Assembly: GCF_020524025.1 (NCBI RefSeq)
Contig: NZ_JAIVKN010000001.1
Span: forward strand, 992,001 to 1,056,000
Origin: Halobacillus litoralis
GTDB taxonomy: Bacteria; Bacillota; Bacilli; Bacillales; Halobacillaceae
Direction: 5' to 3'
Length of the DNA: 64,000 nt
The notes under the pieces were generated by a model. The model was not told where the DNA came from. It worked only from the letters and a program-made list of their open reading frames with translations, and made no database searches. Below, piece by piece: positions 1-8,812 of the stretch (position 1 is the stretch's first letter; each line of letters opens with the position of its first letter). The position numbers and the translations under genes were made by a program.

Positions 1-53
1 ACACATTCAATTTGTTTAATTGTCTGGCTGTTTTCCCAACCTTTATGAATCAT
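1..53 (-). CDS. 5' end of an unrecognised gene, cut by the window edge
   Basis: An ATG at 53-51 is preceded on the minus strand by AGGAGG (plus 61-66) with a 7-base spacer, and the frame stays open for the 17 codons that are visible (MIHKGWENSQTIKQIEC). The gene runs off the left edge, so no family can be assigned. It lies 72 bases downstream of the mhqD-like gene in the same direction and may be cotranscribed with it. Confidence 0.55.
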   Translation of the reverse strand, partial: MIHKGWENSQTIKQIEC

Positions 54-125
54 AACTATACCTCCTATATTCCCTTGTTTTCTTATCATACACGGAACAA
101 AGGGAGGACTCAATAATAGATGAAA

Positions 126-731
126 TTAAAAATTGTCCTTATACCAGTTCGCTGCCGTTATTACTTCATTTTCAGTCAGTTGATGTCCCATCTTCTCCCA
201 ATGATCGGTAACATCCGCTCCAGCATCACTAAGCAGGGCTTTCAAATCAAATGTTTCTTGAGCCGGGCAGATTGGATCGTTTTCACCTGCTCCGATAAAC
301 ACAGGAAGACCAGACTGTTCAGGAAGTTCTTTTCCTCTACGGGGCACCATCGGATGAAACAAAACCGCTCCTTTTAAACTGTCTTTATAGTGAAAAAGAA
401 GGCTCCCTGCAATATTAGCACCATTGGAATAACCGACGGCAATGACCTGATCGCGGTCAAACGTATATTTTTGTGAAGCTTCCATTATAAACTGATTCAA
501 TTCTTCCGTTCGCTCTATTAAATCTTCTTCATCAAAAACGCCTTCTCTTATCCGTTTGAAGTATCGAGCCATTCCGTTCTCTGACACATTCCCTCGGACG
601 GACAATACAGAGGCTTTTGGATCAATCATCCGGGCTATTGGAAGTAAGTCCTGCTCTGTTCCCCCTGTTCCGTGCAATAGAAGCAGTACTTTCTCATTGG
701 TTCCTTCTTTATAAATATGGTTCATTGTCAT
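126..731 (-). CDS. mhqD: MhqD-like alpha/beta hydrolase (carboxylesterase family)
   Basis: A 201-residue cytoplasmic alpha/beta-hydrolase. The oxyanion region LLLLHGTGGTEQDLL lies at residues 16-30, the nucleophile elbow GYSNGAN places Ser102, and Asp152 (GENDP) and His183 (GHQLT) complete a triad. Length and motifs fit the MhqD/YodD group, which in B. subtilis belongs to the MhqR regulon induced by quinones and electrophiles. The ATG at 731 has GGAGG seven bases upstream. Upstream at 798-815 is a palindrome close to the MhqR box, supporting this role. The substrate cannot be read from sequence; a generic phospholipase/carboxylesterase is the alternative. Confidence 0.8.
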   Translation of the reverse strand: MTMNHIYKEGTNEKVLLLLHGTGGTEQDLLPIARMIDPKASVLSVRGNVSENGMARYFKRIREGVFDEEDLIERTEELNQFIMEASQKYTFDRDQVIAVGYSNGANIAGSLLFHYKDSLKGAVLFHPMVPRRGKELPEQSGLPVFIGAGENDPICPAQETFDLKALLSDAGADVTDHWEKMGHQLTENEVITAANWYKDNF

Positions 732-797
732 CTTTAATCCTCCTTTTTGTTTACATAATATAATTATGGTAACTAAAGTACTTATACAACTTCATTT

Positions 798-815
798 TAT
801 CTTTAATTCGAGATA
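798..815 (-). promoter_or_regulatory. MhqR-type operator upstream of mhqD
   Basis: On the minus strand the site reads TATCTCGAATTAAAGATA, followed by AAA. The B. subtilis MhqR consensus as I recall it is tATCTcgaAtTCgAGATaaaa; only two positions of the right half differ. It lies about 67 bases upstream of the mhqD start, as expected for a MarR-type repressor site. No mhqR gene is in the window. Confidence 0.65.
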
Positions 816-922
816 GTGTCAAAAGTAAGCCGTGTGTCTGAAGAAATCCTATTTCCAGATAAATTCTAAAGTAAGTGTGTTAGAAAACCTGTCTCACTCC
901 TTGCCTCAAGACATATAATTTC

Positions 923-959
923 AAACAAAAAACCGCTACCTTAGAAGGTTAGCGGCTTT
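923..959 (-). terminator. Rho-independent terminator after the TetR gene
   Basis: On the minus strand a stem pairs CCGCT and ACCTT with AAGGT and AGCGG (one bulged A) and is followed by TTTTTTG. It starts only a few bases past the TetR stop codon. Confidence 0.75.
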
Positions 960-963
960 CTAA

Positions 964-1536
964 TCACTTATTTGCCAGACCATTTTCAATTAACTCAAAC
1001 AATTGTTCAGCCATTGATGTGACACCAAGTTTTTTCCTGTTTGAGAACAGGATCGAATGAAAAATCATATCTCCGATTAACTCTGAAGAAACATCTGTCT
1101 TCCACACCTTCTGAAGCTTAGCTTCTTCAATCCAATTCATCATCATATCATACGTTTCCATAAGATCTTTATGAAGTTCTGTACGATAGAACATCGCTAA
1201 ATTCTTTTCACTTGTCTGCAGCTCACGTATCATTTGATCAATATGATAAGTTTCTGCATGTTCAAGAAGAATTTGAAGAAGTAGATATAATCTATGGTTT
1301 GGCGCTTCTTCCATTGAAATCGAATGGACCTTGCGTTTCATCTCATCCATCATGCGTTTCATATAGGCAAGAATAAGGTCGTCTTTATTTTTATAGTATT
1401 CATACAATGTACTTCTGCTTACATCAAGCATGGCACTTAACTTCTTGAAGTGAACACCATTAATGCCTTCCTGACGAAGAACTTCACCTGTGACTTTCAT
1501 GATTTCATCTTCTGATAGAATTCGTTTTCTGCCCAA
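964..1536 (-). CDS. TetR/AcrR family transcriptional regulator
   Basis: A 190-residue one-domain repressor with the typical N-terminal helix-turn-helix (residues about 8-50; FKKLSAMLDVSRSTLYEYYKNKDDL is the recognition part) and a helical ligand-binding/dimer domain. The start is TTG at 1536, with GAGGAGG seven bases upstream; no ATG fits. The promoter region holds a 13-13-13 inverted repeat around the TATAAT box (1543-1581), which suggests autoregulation. The ligand and other targets are unknown. Neighbouring genes are mhqD-like and msrAB, both linked to chemical stress, but nothing ties the regulator to them directly. Confidence 0.88.
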   Translation of the reverse strand: MGRKRILSEDEIMKVTGEVLRQEGINGVHFKKLSAMLDVSRSTLYEYYKNKDDLILAYMKRMMDEMKRKVHSISMEEAPNHRLYLLLQILLEHAETYHIDQMIRELQTSEKNLAMFYRTELHKDLMETYDMMMNWIEEAKLQKVWKTDVSSELIGDMIFHSILFSNRKKLGVTSMAEQLFELIENGLANK

Positions 1537-1542
1537 AGCGGA

Positions 1543-1581
1543 TCCTCCTCATCCATTCATTATACCATTGGATGAGGAGGA
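1543..1581 (-). promoter_or_regulatory. Promoter and 13-bp inverted repeat in front of the TetR gene
   Basis: Perfect 13-base arms (1543-1555 and 1569-1581) flank a 13-base spacer containing TATAAT on the minus strand (plus 1559-1564). The downstream arm includes the GAGGAGG ribosome site of the TetR gene. A repressor bound here would cover both -10 box and start region. There is no clear -35 box. Confidence 0.65.
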
Positions 1582-1608
1582 GTTTATATTTCTTTCCCTC
1601 GTTCATCA

Positions 1609-2568
1609 TTATTTAAATAAATAAGTCAGATACCCGTATCCTCTTTGTTCCATTTCTTCTTTTGGAATAAACTCCAAAGCTGCAGAGTTAATGCAGTAGC
1701 GCAGGCCTCCCTGATCTTTTGGTCCATCTTCAAATACATGTCCTAAGTGGGAATCTGCACGGTCACTTCTAACTTCTGTACGGAACATTCCGTGAGACCT
1801 GTCCATCTCTTCTTTGACCTGCTGCTTTTCTATAGGCTTGGTAAAGCTTGGCCAGCCACATCCTGCATCATACTTATCTGTGGAACTGAATAAAGGTTCC
1901 TTTGAAACAATGTCCACATAAATACCATCTTCTTCATGATCATGAAATTCATTTTGAAATGGACGCTCTGTCGCATTTTCCTGTGTAACTTTATATTGAA
2001 TGTCAGTCAGCCTTTGTTTCAGGTCCTCTTTATTTTTCGGATAGCTCCAGTGGTCCTTAATAAAATCAGCACGACCTGATCCTTTTTTATATCGTTTATA
2101 ATGAAAAGCATTTTTTTTATAATATTCCTGGTGATTATCTTCAGCTTCATAGAACGTTTCTGCCGGAAGAATCTCTGTAACAATCGGCTTTTTAAAGATC
2201 CCCGAATTCTCAACCTGCTTTTTACTTTCTTCTGCTATCTTCTTTTGTTTCTCATTGTGATAATAGATAGCTGTGGTGTATGACTTTCCGCGATCGGCGA
2301 ATTGTCCACCCGCATCTGTTGGATCGATTTGCTGCCAGAAAAGTTCAACAAGTCTTTCATACGGAAAGATTTCCGGATTAAAAGTAATTTGGACAGCTTC
2401 TCTATGTCCTGTCGTTTCTGAAACGACTTGCATGTACGTAGGATTTTCTGTGTGACCGCCTGTGTAGCCTGAAACGATGGATTCGATACCAGGCCTTTCA
2501 TCAAATGGTTCCACCATACACCAAAAACACCCGCCAGCAAACGTTGCTTTTTCTAAATGTTTATTCAA
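1609..2568 (-). CDS. msrAB: Fused peptide methionine sulfoxide reductase MsrA-MsrB
   Basis: A 319-residue fusion that repairs both epimers of oxidised methionine in proteins. The N-terminal MsrA domain (about residues 5-155) has the GGCFWC motif with catalytic Cys14. The C-terminal MsrB domain (about 175-315) has CGWPSF, HLGHVF and the catalytic RYCINSAAL Cys near 292; it lacks the CxxC zinc pairs, so it is the zinc-free type. The start is TTG with AGGAGG seven bases upstream. B. subtilis encodes msrA and msrB as separate adjacent genes; here they are a single polypeptide. Confidence 0.96.
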   Translation of the reverse strand: MNKHLEKATFAGGCFWCMVEPFDERPGIESIVSGYTGGHTENPTYMQVVSETTGHREAVQITFNPEIFPYERLVELFWQQIDPTDAGGQFADRGKSYTTAIYYHNEKQKKIAEESKKQVENSGIFKKPIVTEILPAETFYEAEDNHQEYYKKNAFHYKRYKKGSGRADFIKDHWSYPKNKEDLKQRLTDIQYKVTQENATERPFQNEFHDHEEDGIYVDIVSKEPLFSSTDKYDAGCGWPSFTKPIEKQQVKEEMDRSHGMFRTEVRSDRADSHLGHVFEDGPKDQGGLRYCINSAALEFIPKEEMEQRGYGYLTYLFK

Positions 2569-2633
2569 TATAAAGCCTCCTATAACGTAGGTCCTTGTAA
2601 ATCATCTACTATGTACCTATTCTTGCGAATTCA

Positions 2634-2684
2634 CAAAAAAAAATCAAGCCACACGCACAGCCTAAATAAATAACTTAGGCTGTG
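2634..2684 (-). terminator. Probable terminator overlapping the end of the YqfQ-like gene
   Basis: On the minus strand CACAGCCTAA and TTAGGCTGTG form a stem that includes the TAG stop codon of the YqfQ-like gene; a run of nine T follows after about ten bases. The gap between stem and T-run makes it a weak-form terminator. Confidence 0.5.
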
Positions 2685-3225
2685 ATGTACCTTGAGATTT
2701 GTCTTTTTTCTTTTCACTGCTCTTTTTTGTACTGGATTCCCAACTTGATGAGATGGATTCACTTTCCTTGTTTCCAGCTGAAGTTTCATCTTCATCATCC
2801 GGTTCATTCATGATTTTCATCATATTAATCATAGCGGGTATGTTTTTTAACATTGGTCCATATTGCTGCATCATAGGAGCGGCCGTCTGCATGGCTTTTA
2901 AAGCGGTCTGCATGTGTCCAAGCCATCCAGCCCCGCCGGTTTTAGCCGCTGCACCTGCTGCACCTAAAGCATTGGCACCTAATCCACCGCCCCCGCCAAA
3001 GAAACCAGGAGCAGCTGATCCAAGCCCTGCGTTGCCTAAAAAGCCGGGAACACCAGAACCAAGACCTGCATTGCCTATGAAACCAGGAAGACCGAATCCT
3101 CCAAAACCACGACTGCCCGCATTCATAAGAGGTGCGAAGGAACGCATCATTTGTGGAGCAGCTGCTTGTTGAAAACCAGGAAATTGACCCATAGGAGGGA
3201 AAGGTGGTTGACCTGTCGGAAACAT
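2662..3225 (-). CDS. VrrA/YqfQ-like glycine-rich protein
   Basis: A 187-residue low-complexity protein. Residues 1-40 are Pro/Phe/Met-rich, 40-95 are Gly/Ala/Phe-rich with imperfect repeats of the type GNAGLGS.xPGFxG, 95-140 form a conserved-looking helical block (MQTALKAMQTAAPMMQQYGP), and the tail is Ser/Glu/Lys-rich. This resembles the VrrA/YqfQ family of Bacillus, whose members are variable in length and, in B. subtilis, sporulation-associated; function is not established. ATG at 3225 has GGAGGGG five bases upstream. No transmembrane segment or signal peptide is visible. Confidence 0.65.
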   Translation of the reverse strand: MFPTGQPPFPPMGQFPGFQQAAAPQMMRSFAPLMNAGSRGFGGFGLPGFIGNAGLGSGVPGFLGNAGLGSAAPGFFGGGGGLGANALGAAGAAAKTGGAGWLGHMQTALKAMQTAAPMMQQYGPMLKNIPAMINMMKIMNEPDDEDETSAGNKESESISSSWESSTKKSSEKKKDKSQGTSQPKLFI

Positions 3226-3288
3226 ATAAACCCCTCCGAAACATTAGAATACTGTAACATATGCCCTGTTTGAGGTTATGGTTTGGGC

Positions 3289-3975
3289 TCAATACTGGTT
3301 TGTAGCAGTTGGAAGTTTCCAATCCACAGGATTTAAATTCTTTTCCCTTAGGAAATCATTTGCTCTCGAGAAAGGACGGCTTCCGAAAAAACTACGATGC
3401 GCAGCAAATGGACTTGGATGAGAGGATTGAATCACTAGATGTTTGTCATGATCAATAGAAGACCCTTTTTTTTGCGCATGCTTTCCCCAGAGCATAAAGA
3501 CAACAGGTCTGTCTCTTTTATTCAGTTGGTCTACAACAGCATCCGTGAATATTTCCCATCCTATCCCTTTATGAGAATGAGGTTCATGAGCTTTTACAGT
3601 CAATACATCATTCAGTAGAAGGACCCCTTGGTGTGCCCAATGAACGAGAAATCCATGGTCAGGCGCAGTTATCCCTAAGTCATTTTCTAATTCTTTATAG
3701 ATGTTTCGCAAAGAGGGAGGAATCTTTATACCTGGTTGAACAGAAAAACTGAAGCCATGAGCCTGGTCTTCACCGTGATAAGGGTCCTGCCCGAGGATAA
3801 CGACTTTCGTATCCTCCAATGGAGTTTCTTCAAGAGCTGCGAAGATCTTTGACTTTTCAGGAAACACTCGTTCCTTCTCATACGCATCTTGTACTTTCTG
3901 GTCTAACATTCTAAAATAATCTTTCTTTCGTTCTCTCTCAAGTAATGGCTCCCAGTCATTTTTTAAAGTTTGCAT
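3289..3975 (-). CDS. ung: Uracil-DNA glycosylase (family 1)
   Basis: A 228-residue enzyme that removes uracil from DNA to start base-excision repair. The water-activating loop GQDPYHG puts catalytic Asp64 and His67 in the usual place, and HPSP near residue 187 is the DNA-intercalation loop. Length matches bacterial Ung. It is followed by the YqfQ-like gene and preceded by about 210 bases without a convincing gene before the end of sbcC. Confidence 0.97.
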   Translation of the reverse strand: MQTLKNDWEPLLERERKKDYFRMLDQKVQDAYEKERVFPEKSKIFAALEETPLEDTKVVILGQDPYHGEDQAHGFSFSVQPGIKIPPSLRNIYKELENDLGITAPDHGFLVHWAHQGVLLLNDVLTVKAHEPHSHKGIGWEIFTDAVVDQLNKRDRPVVFMLWGKHAQKKGSSIDHDKHLVIQSSHPSPFAAHRSFFGSRPFSRANDFLREKNLNPVDWKLPTATNQY

Positions 3976-4187
3976 TAGATTCCTACCCCTTTCTATGTCT
4001 TTATTCGCAGTTTGATAACACCATTTATTTCCCGGGTAAGCGCAAAATAAGACAAAAGTTCTGTATTTAATACCCGGTTTATTAAAATGAGTGACGACTT
4101 TTGACCGAATAAAGAAGATTCTGCTATATTTTCGTATTGTTTACGAAAAAAAAGGAGGGAAATGATAGTAGTGCTTGCCACGCATAA
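3976..4187 (-). other. Gap between sbcC and ung, probable ung leader
   Basis: About 210 bases. It holds two inverted repeats, CCGGGTA/TACCCGG (4031-4037 and 4071-4077) and TTTTCGTA/TACGAAAA (4129-4148). An open minus-strand frame of 62 codons exists but has no ribosome site and no recognisable sequence. No gene is called. Confidence 0.4.
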
Positions 4188-7100
4188 TTATTGAAAAACA
4201 AATTCAACGGAAGAACCTTTTGGTCCTGCATGAATCTGTAACTTAGCTGGTATTTCCTCTTTTAACTGAGGAACATGGGAGATGATGCCCAGCATTCGAT
4301 TTCCATCCTGCAATCCTCTTAGACAGTCGATGGCCTGCTCTAGAGAAACTTCGTCTAACGTACCAAAGCCTTCATCTATAAATAAGGTGTCCAGTTGTAC
4401 TCCTCCTGCGTGAGATTGAACGACATCTGCCATCCCCAATGCTAAGCTGAGAGAAGTTTTAAAACCTTCCCCACCCGATAACGTTCGAACAGAACGCTGC
4501 AGTCCTGTATGATGGTCAATGACTTCTAAATCCAACCCACTCTGTGCTCCTCTTTTTGCTACAGAATCACTGCGGATCAACTGATAGCGATGATCCGTCA
4601 TTTGATTTAGACGCACATTTGCCTGTACTAAAATTTCGTCTAAGAAGGAAGCCAGCACATATCGTTCTAATGACAACCTCAAAGGATTATCCCCTTTTGA
4701 TAGTTGAGCAAGCTCAGCAATATCATAGTATCTTCCCGCGAGCTCTCCCACCTCAGCAACAAGGGTATTGATTTTCGTTTGAACGGTTCGGTTTTGTCGA
4801 AGGGATAAAGACATTTCATTGATTTGTTCCAGCTTTCTATTTAATTCTTCCTTCTTCTCTGCCCATCCGGCCTCCACAGCTTTAATATCAGGTTTCTCTT
4901 GATCCTTCAGTTTCTCCTCTAGCTCCTGAATTCGATTGGTTACAATATCCAGCCTCTTTTGATGATGGTGAAGGGTTTTAGTTATTTCCTCTAATTCCCC
5001 GCTCGATTTCAGTGCCTGCTTGTAAGATTGGATGGATTCGAATGAAAATTGAACGAGCGTTTGATCAAAAGCTTCTTTTAAATCTTTTAAAGCCTTTTCG
5101 CCTTCCACGATATATTTCCGGCCTTCGGTTACTGTTGTTACCATTCGCTGCCATTCGTCGCGTTTTTTCTGATACTGGGCCTGGATGTCTTCCCAAGCTT
5201 TTTGAGCTGATTTAAAGGCTTTCTCAAGCTCTAACACTTCATTTTGCAGCTGCTTTGGGTTGGTTGTGCTAAACTCCATATGATTTTGGAAGGACTCGAT
5301 TTGCGCTTCGAGTTTTGCTACTACCTGCTGATGCTGATGGTAGGTGTTTTGAGCTGCATCAATTTGCTCAATCAATTTTGCTTCTTCACCTTCCAACGTT
5401 TCAAGCTGTTTGAGCGCTTTTTGAACCGATTGTCTTTGCTGTACGATTTGATCCCAGTCCTTTTTGACCATATGCATCTCTTTTAAACACGTATCATCGG
5501 CTTGATCAATGGATTCATCAGTTAAATCATTCACGTAACCATCCAGGTCTTTTAACAGACTTTCTGTCAATTGCCGCTGAGCCTCTCCATCAGACTTCAC
5601 TTGAACAGACTCTTCTTGAAGTTTTTGGTAGTCAGTATCCGCCTTTTCAAAACGCTGCTTCAATTCTTCAATTTGTTTTTCTCCACGCACATGTGGTGGT
5701 TTGCCTGAGGGGTGTGGATGCTCCAAAGAGCCACAAACCGGACATGGACTTCCTGCTTCCAGTTGAAGAGATAATGTATAAGCATGATGACTTCGAATCT
5801 CTTCAAGAGCTGATTCATAGTCTGCTTTTGATGTGACGTACTCTTCTTTTACAGCCTTGAATTTCCTCATAAACACTTGATAGTTATTACGCATATGTTT
5901 CAACTTGTCCCACTCTTTGGCGAGACGTTCAAGCTGTGATTTTCTTGATTTTAAATTTTCATAGATCTGCTTTTTTTCATATTCCACTTCAGCAAGGTAA
6001 CGATCATCTTTCGTCTGTTCTTTTAAATCCTTCATCCTGACCGCTACTTGCTGCTTCGCTTCCTGTCTATCCTTCACAGTACGAGCGGATTGGTCAGCAT
6101 TATGTTTCGCTTGCTTTAACTGCTTTTCATAACCCAGATATTCATCAAGACGCTTTTGTTCTTCCGCCTTTTTATTCCATTCTTCTTTCTGCTTCTGACG
6201 TTTATTTTCATTTGCTTCTTCCTGCTTATATCTTTCCTCAATCTCCCGGAACTCTTGTTCTACCTGTTTTTGCTTTTTTTCCTTATCCTGCTGGCTGATA
6301 ATCCATTGATGAAGCTGGTGCTTTCTTTCTTCATACTGTTTTTCATAAGGGCGGACTTCAGCTGCATACATAGCTTGAGTGTGTTCCTTTTGTAATAGAT
6401 CCATCGTGTACTGCTTCTCATCCAGCTGTTTTTTTTCCTCAAGAAGCGTGTCTCTTTCGTCAAACATTTCAATGGTTTGTTTTTCTTTATAATAGCGATT
6501 CTGCAACTGCTCCGTTACATACTGAAGCTGCTGATGATGAATATTCTCCTCTTCTAACAATTTTTCCTGTAAATGGATACGTTTGGATAAACGCTCCTGT
6601 ACTTTAGATAGTTCCTGGTTTTCCGAAGAATCATCATGTTCCATACCCCAGTGGATCTTTTCTTTTTCCTGATCAATCTTCCACTCAAACTGTTTGATTT
6701 CTGTTTCTAACTCTTTAGCATGCTTCTTGAAGTGGTCTGTCAATTGAGCAAAAAACTCGGTTTTGAAGATTCGCTGCAGGATTTCCTCGCGCTCTTTACT
6801 ATTTTCAGAGATAAGCTTTCTGAACTCACCTTGAGGAATCATAATCATTTTGCGGAATTGTTCATAATCCAAGCCGAGAATGTCTTCCACATGTTCATTT
6901 ACTTCTTTAATTTTAGAAGCAATCAGCTGTTCTTCTTCCCCGTTGATTAAGTACAGCTCTGCCCTTGCAGGCTCCTCTTTCCATCCTTCACCGCGCTCTT
7001 TCTTCTTTTCCTGTTTTGGCATTCGCACAATACGGTACGTTTTCCCCCTTAATTCAAAGGTGTAATCAACGTAAGTCGGCTCTCCAGGCGTTGCAAAGTG

Positions 7101-7304
7101 ACTCCGCATAGAATCTTGATCACGATCACTTCCGCTTGCTCTCCCGTATAACGCGAAACACATCGCATCAAAAATGGTTGTCTTTCCGGCTCCAGTAGGA
7201 CCTGTAATTAGAAAGATAGATTCTTCACCAAGAAAGGAAAAATCAACGGTCTGTTGGTCCCTGTAGGGTCCAAAAGCATTCATTGTAATTGTTATTGCCT
7301 TCAA
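4188..7304 (-). CDS. sbcC: Exonuclease subunit SbcC
   Basis: A 1038-residue SMC/Rad50-like ATPase that works with SbcD on hairpins and DNA ends. The Walker A GPTGAGKTT is at residues 35-43; two long coiled coils flank a zinc hook CPVCG near residue 520; the ABC signature LSGGEGFKTSLSLA and Walker B TLFIDEGFGTLDE are at the C-terminus. The start is TTG at 7304, one base after the sbcD stop, with GAAAGGGGG eight bases upstream; ATG at codon 8 is a possible but poorer start. Cotranscription with sbcD is almost certain. Confidence 0.96.
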   Translation of the reverse strand: MKAITITMNAFGPYRDQQTVDFSFLGEESIFLITGPTGAGKTTIFDAMCFALYGRASGSDRDQDSMRSHFATPGEPTYVDYTFELRGKTYRIVRMPKQEKKKERGEGWKEEPARAELYLINGEEEQLIASKIKEVNEHVEDILGLDYEQFRKMIMIPQGEFRKLISENSKEREEILQRIFKTEFFAQLTDHFKKHAKELETEIKQFEWKIDQEKEKIHWGMEHDDSSENQELSKVQERLSKRIHLQEKLLEEENIHHQQLQYVTEQLQNRYYKEKQTIEMFDERDTLLEEKKQLDEKQYTMDLLQKEHTQAMYAAEVRPYEKQYEERKHQLHQWIISQQDKEKKQKQVEQEFREIEERYKQEEANENKRQKQKEEWNKKAEEQKRLDEYLGYEKQLKQAKHNADQSARTVKDRQEAKQQVAVRMKDLKEQTKDDRYLAEVEYEKKQIYENLKSRKSQLERLAKEWDKLKHMRNNYQVFMRKFKAVKEEYVTSKADYESALEEIRSHHAYTLSLQLEAGSPCPVCGSLEHPHPSGKPPHVRGEKQIEELKQRFEKADTDYQKLQEESVQVKSDGEAQRQLTESLLKDLDGYVNDLTDESIDQADDTCLKEMHMVKKDWDQIVQQRQSVQKALKQLETLEGEEAKLIEQIDAAQNTYHQHQQVVAKLEAQIESFQNHMEFSTTNPKQLQNEVLELEKAFKSAQKAWEDIQAQYQKKRDEWQRMVTTVTEGRKYIVEGEKALKDLKEAFDQTLVQFSFESIQSYKQALKSSGELEEITKTLHHHQKRLDIVTNRIQELEEKLKDQEKPDIKAVEAGWAEKKEELNRKLEQINEMSLSLRQNRTVQTKINTLVAEVGELAGRYYDIAELAQLSKGDNPLRLSLERYVLASFLDEILVQANVRLNQMTDHRYQLIRSDSVAKRGAQSGLDLEVIDHHTGLQRSVRTLSGGEGFKTSLSLALGMADVVQSHAGGVQLDTLFIDEGFGTLDEVSLEQAIDCLRGLQDGNRMLGIISHVPQLKEEIPAKLQIHAGPKGSSVEFVFQ

Positions 7305-7305
7305 G

Positions 7306-8460
7306 TCACTGCCCCCTTTCTTTTTCCCTTATCTCATCAATCGCCTGATGTATGAGCTGCTGGCGTTTTTCAGGCAGTTCATCGCCCTTTATATCCTCAT
7401 AAAAGGAAGCAAACAGATCTGCAGGAGAAAGCTTTTGACGTCTTTTCACCTTCTCAAGTTCATCCATCTCTGGATTGGATGCAGACCTTTTCCGTTCAAG
7501 GTATAAAATATTTGGATACACTTGTCTCAGCTTTCCCATAGGATCAACGAGCTGACCATCATCCAGTAGGCGGATATGCAGATAATTTTCATGATGATCT
7601 GCAGCATCTCCACTAAGCAGTTCTTCAAAGTGCCCTTCAACGATTTGAAAGTCCCGTTTTGGATGTAAGGCGATTTTTTCAATCTCACAATGACCCTTTT
7701 CGTCCATGTTTACAACAGTCACTGATTTTTTCTGATGAACTTCTGAGAAGGAATATTTTAATATTGAACCGCTGTATCGGATATAGTCCCTGGTCACACG
7801 TTGGGGCTGATGCAGATGACCGAGGGCCACATATTGAAATTCCTTAAATAAGTGCGCATCTACATAAGGACTGCCACCAATCATTGACAATCTCTCTTCA
7901 GATTCAGATTCCATTCCCCCGGCAAGAAAAGAATGTCCAATCCAAACATGTCGTTCTTCCTGATTAAAACGGTCCTGAATATCTTCCACAAGCTTCGCTG
8001 CCGCCTGCTGGTGAGATTTTATTTGATCATCTTCAAATACTTGAGCGACTTCAGCCGGTTCTACATAAGGAATAAGATGAAAATGGACCGGACCATCGTC
8101 ATCATAAAGAGTTACGGGCTGCCGGTCTTTTTTTAATTTTGAATCTAAAAATAATCCCTGCTTTCGAAACAACTCACTGCCAAATTGTAACCTGTCCGGG
8201 CTGTCGTGGTTTCCTGAGATTGCCAGAACAGGTACCTGGAGCTCATTTATCAACGTTGTTAAAGTATTATTTAGTAACTCGACAGCATGCTTAGGCGGAA
8301 TGGACCGATCATAAAGATCGCCTGCAACAATAACAGCATCAGGCTTTTCTTCTCTGACAATATCAATGAACTGATCTAAAATAAGCCGCTGATCTTCCGT
8401 CATATGTACATAATTGACGATCTTTCCTAGGTGCCAATCCGCAGTATGCAAGATTTTCAA
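7306..8460 (-). CDS. sbcD: Exonuclease subunit SbcD
   Basis: A 384-residue Mre11-type metallophosphoesterase, the nuclease partner of SbcC. Metal-binding motifs appear in order: TADWHLG (residues 6-12), GDLYDRS (about 47-53), SGNHDSPDR (about 82-90), and later GHSFL and ALGHLH. The start is TTG at 8460 with GAGGTG just upstream. The downstream sbcC begins one base after the stop, giving translational coupling. Confidence 0.96.
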   Translation of the reverse strand: MKILHTADWHLGKIVNYVHMTEDQRLILDQFIDIVREEKPDAVIVAGDLYDRSIPPKHAVELLNNTLTTLINELQVPVLAISGNHDSPDRLQFGSELFRKQGLFLDSKLKKDRQPVTLYDDDGPVHFHLIPYVEPAEVAQVFEDDQIKSHQQAAAKLVEDIQDRFNQEERHVWIGHSFLAGGMESESEERLSMIGGSPYVDAHLFKEFQYVALGHLHQPQRVTRDYIRYSGSILKYSFSEVHQKKSVTVVNMDEKGHCEIEKIALHPKRDFQIVEGHFEELLSGDAADHHENYLHIRLLDDGQLVDPMGKLRQVYPNILYLERKRSASNPEMDELEKVKRRQKLSPADLFASFYEDIKGDELPEKRQQLIHQAIDEIREKERGQ

Positions 8461-8479
8461 AGTCTCACCTCATCTCTAA

Positions 8480-8698
8480 TTATTCTTCTTCCAGTTGGTA
8501 TTCTTCATATAGACGGTCGAAGACCGATAAAGAACTTGGAAAAGGAGCGTTCCATTCCAAGTAACGGCTGATCTCATCATAGGATCTGGATTGTTTAGGA
8601 AAGCTGTGATCCCCAAACATCCATTCAGCTAACTTTTTCTCTTCATTAAGATTTTTGTTTCCACGATATCGCATCATATAGTGATAAAAAGATCTCAT
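8480..8698 (-). CDS. yozE: YozE family small protein
   Basis: A 72-residue acidic protein of the YozE_SAM-like (UPF0346) family: MRSFYHYMMRYRG at the N-terminus, then DHSFPKQSRSYDEISRYLE, matching the B. subtilis YozE pattern of SFYHYLLKYR and DHSFPK. The family has a SAM-domain-like fold with no assigned function. AAGGAGG lies seven bases before the ATG. It is the first gene of a set with sbcDC, 19 bases upstream of sbcD. Confidence 0.88.
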   Translation of the reverse strand: MRSFYHYMMRYRGNKNLNEEKKLAEWMFGDHSFPKQSRSYDEISRYLEWNAPFPSSLSVFDRLYEEYQLEEE

Positions 8699-8781
8699 GC
8701 CTGTTCCTCCTTGCTAGCGTTTCTACCTTTAGTTTTATCACGAACAGATATGTTCAGCAAAATATAAGAACAATCGCTCAT

Positions 8782-8812
8782 AAAAAAGATCCCCGTAAAG
8801 AGGATCTTTTTT
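8782..8812 (-). terminator. Terminator after tatC
   Basis: Stem AAAAAAGATCC/GGATCTTTTTT with loop CCGTAAAGA; T-rich on the minus strand immediately after the tatC stop. Confidence 0.88.

Noticed and set aside
2699-3172. 157-codon plus-strand frame rich in Pro and Ala
   Set aside because: Reverse reading of the Gly/Ala-rich YqfQ-like gene; the minus-strand gene has the ribosome site.
3993-4181. 62-codon minus-strand frame between sbcC and ung
   Set aside because: Weak GTG start without a ribosome site and no recognisable features.
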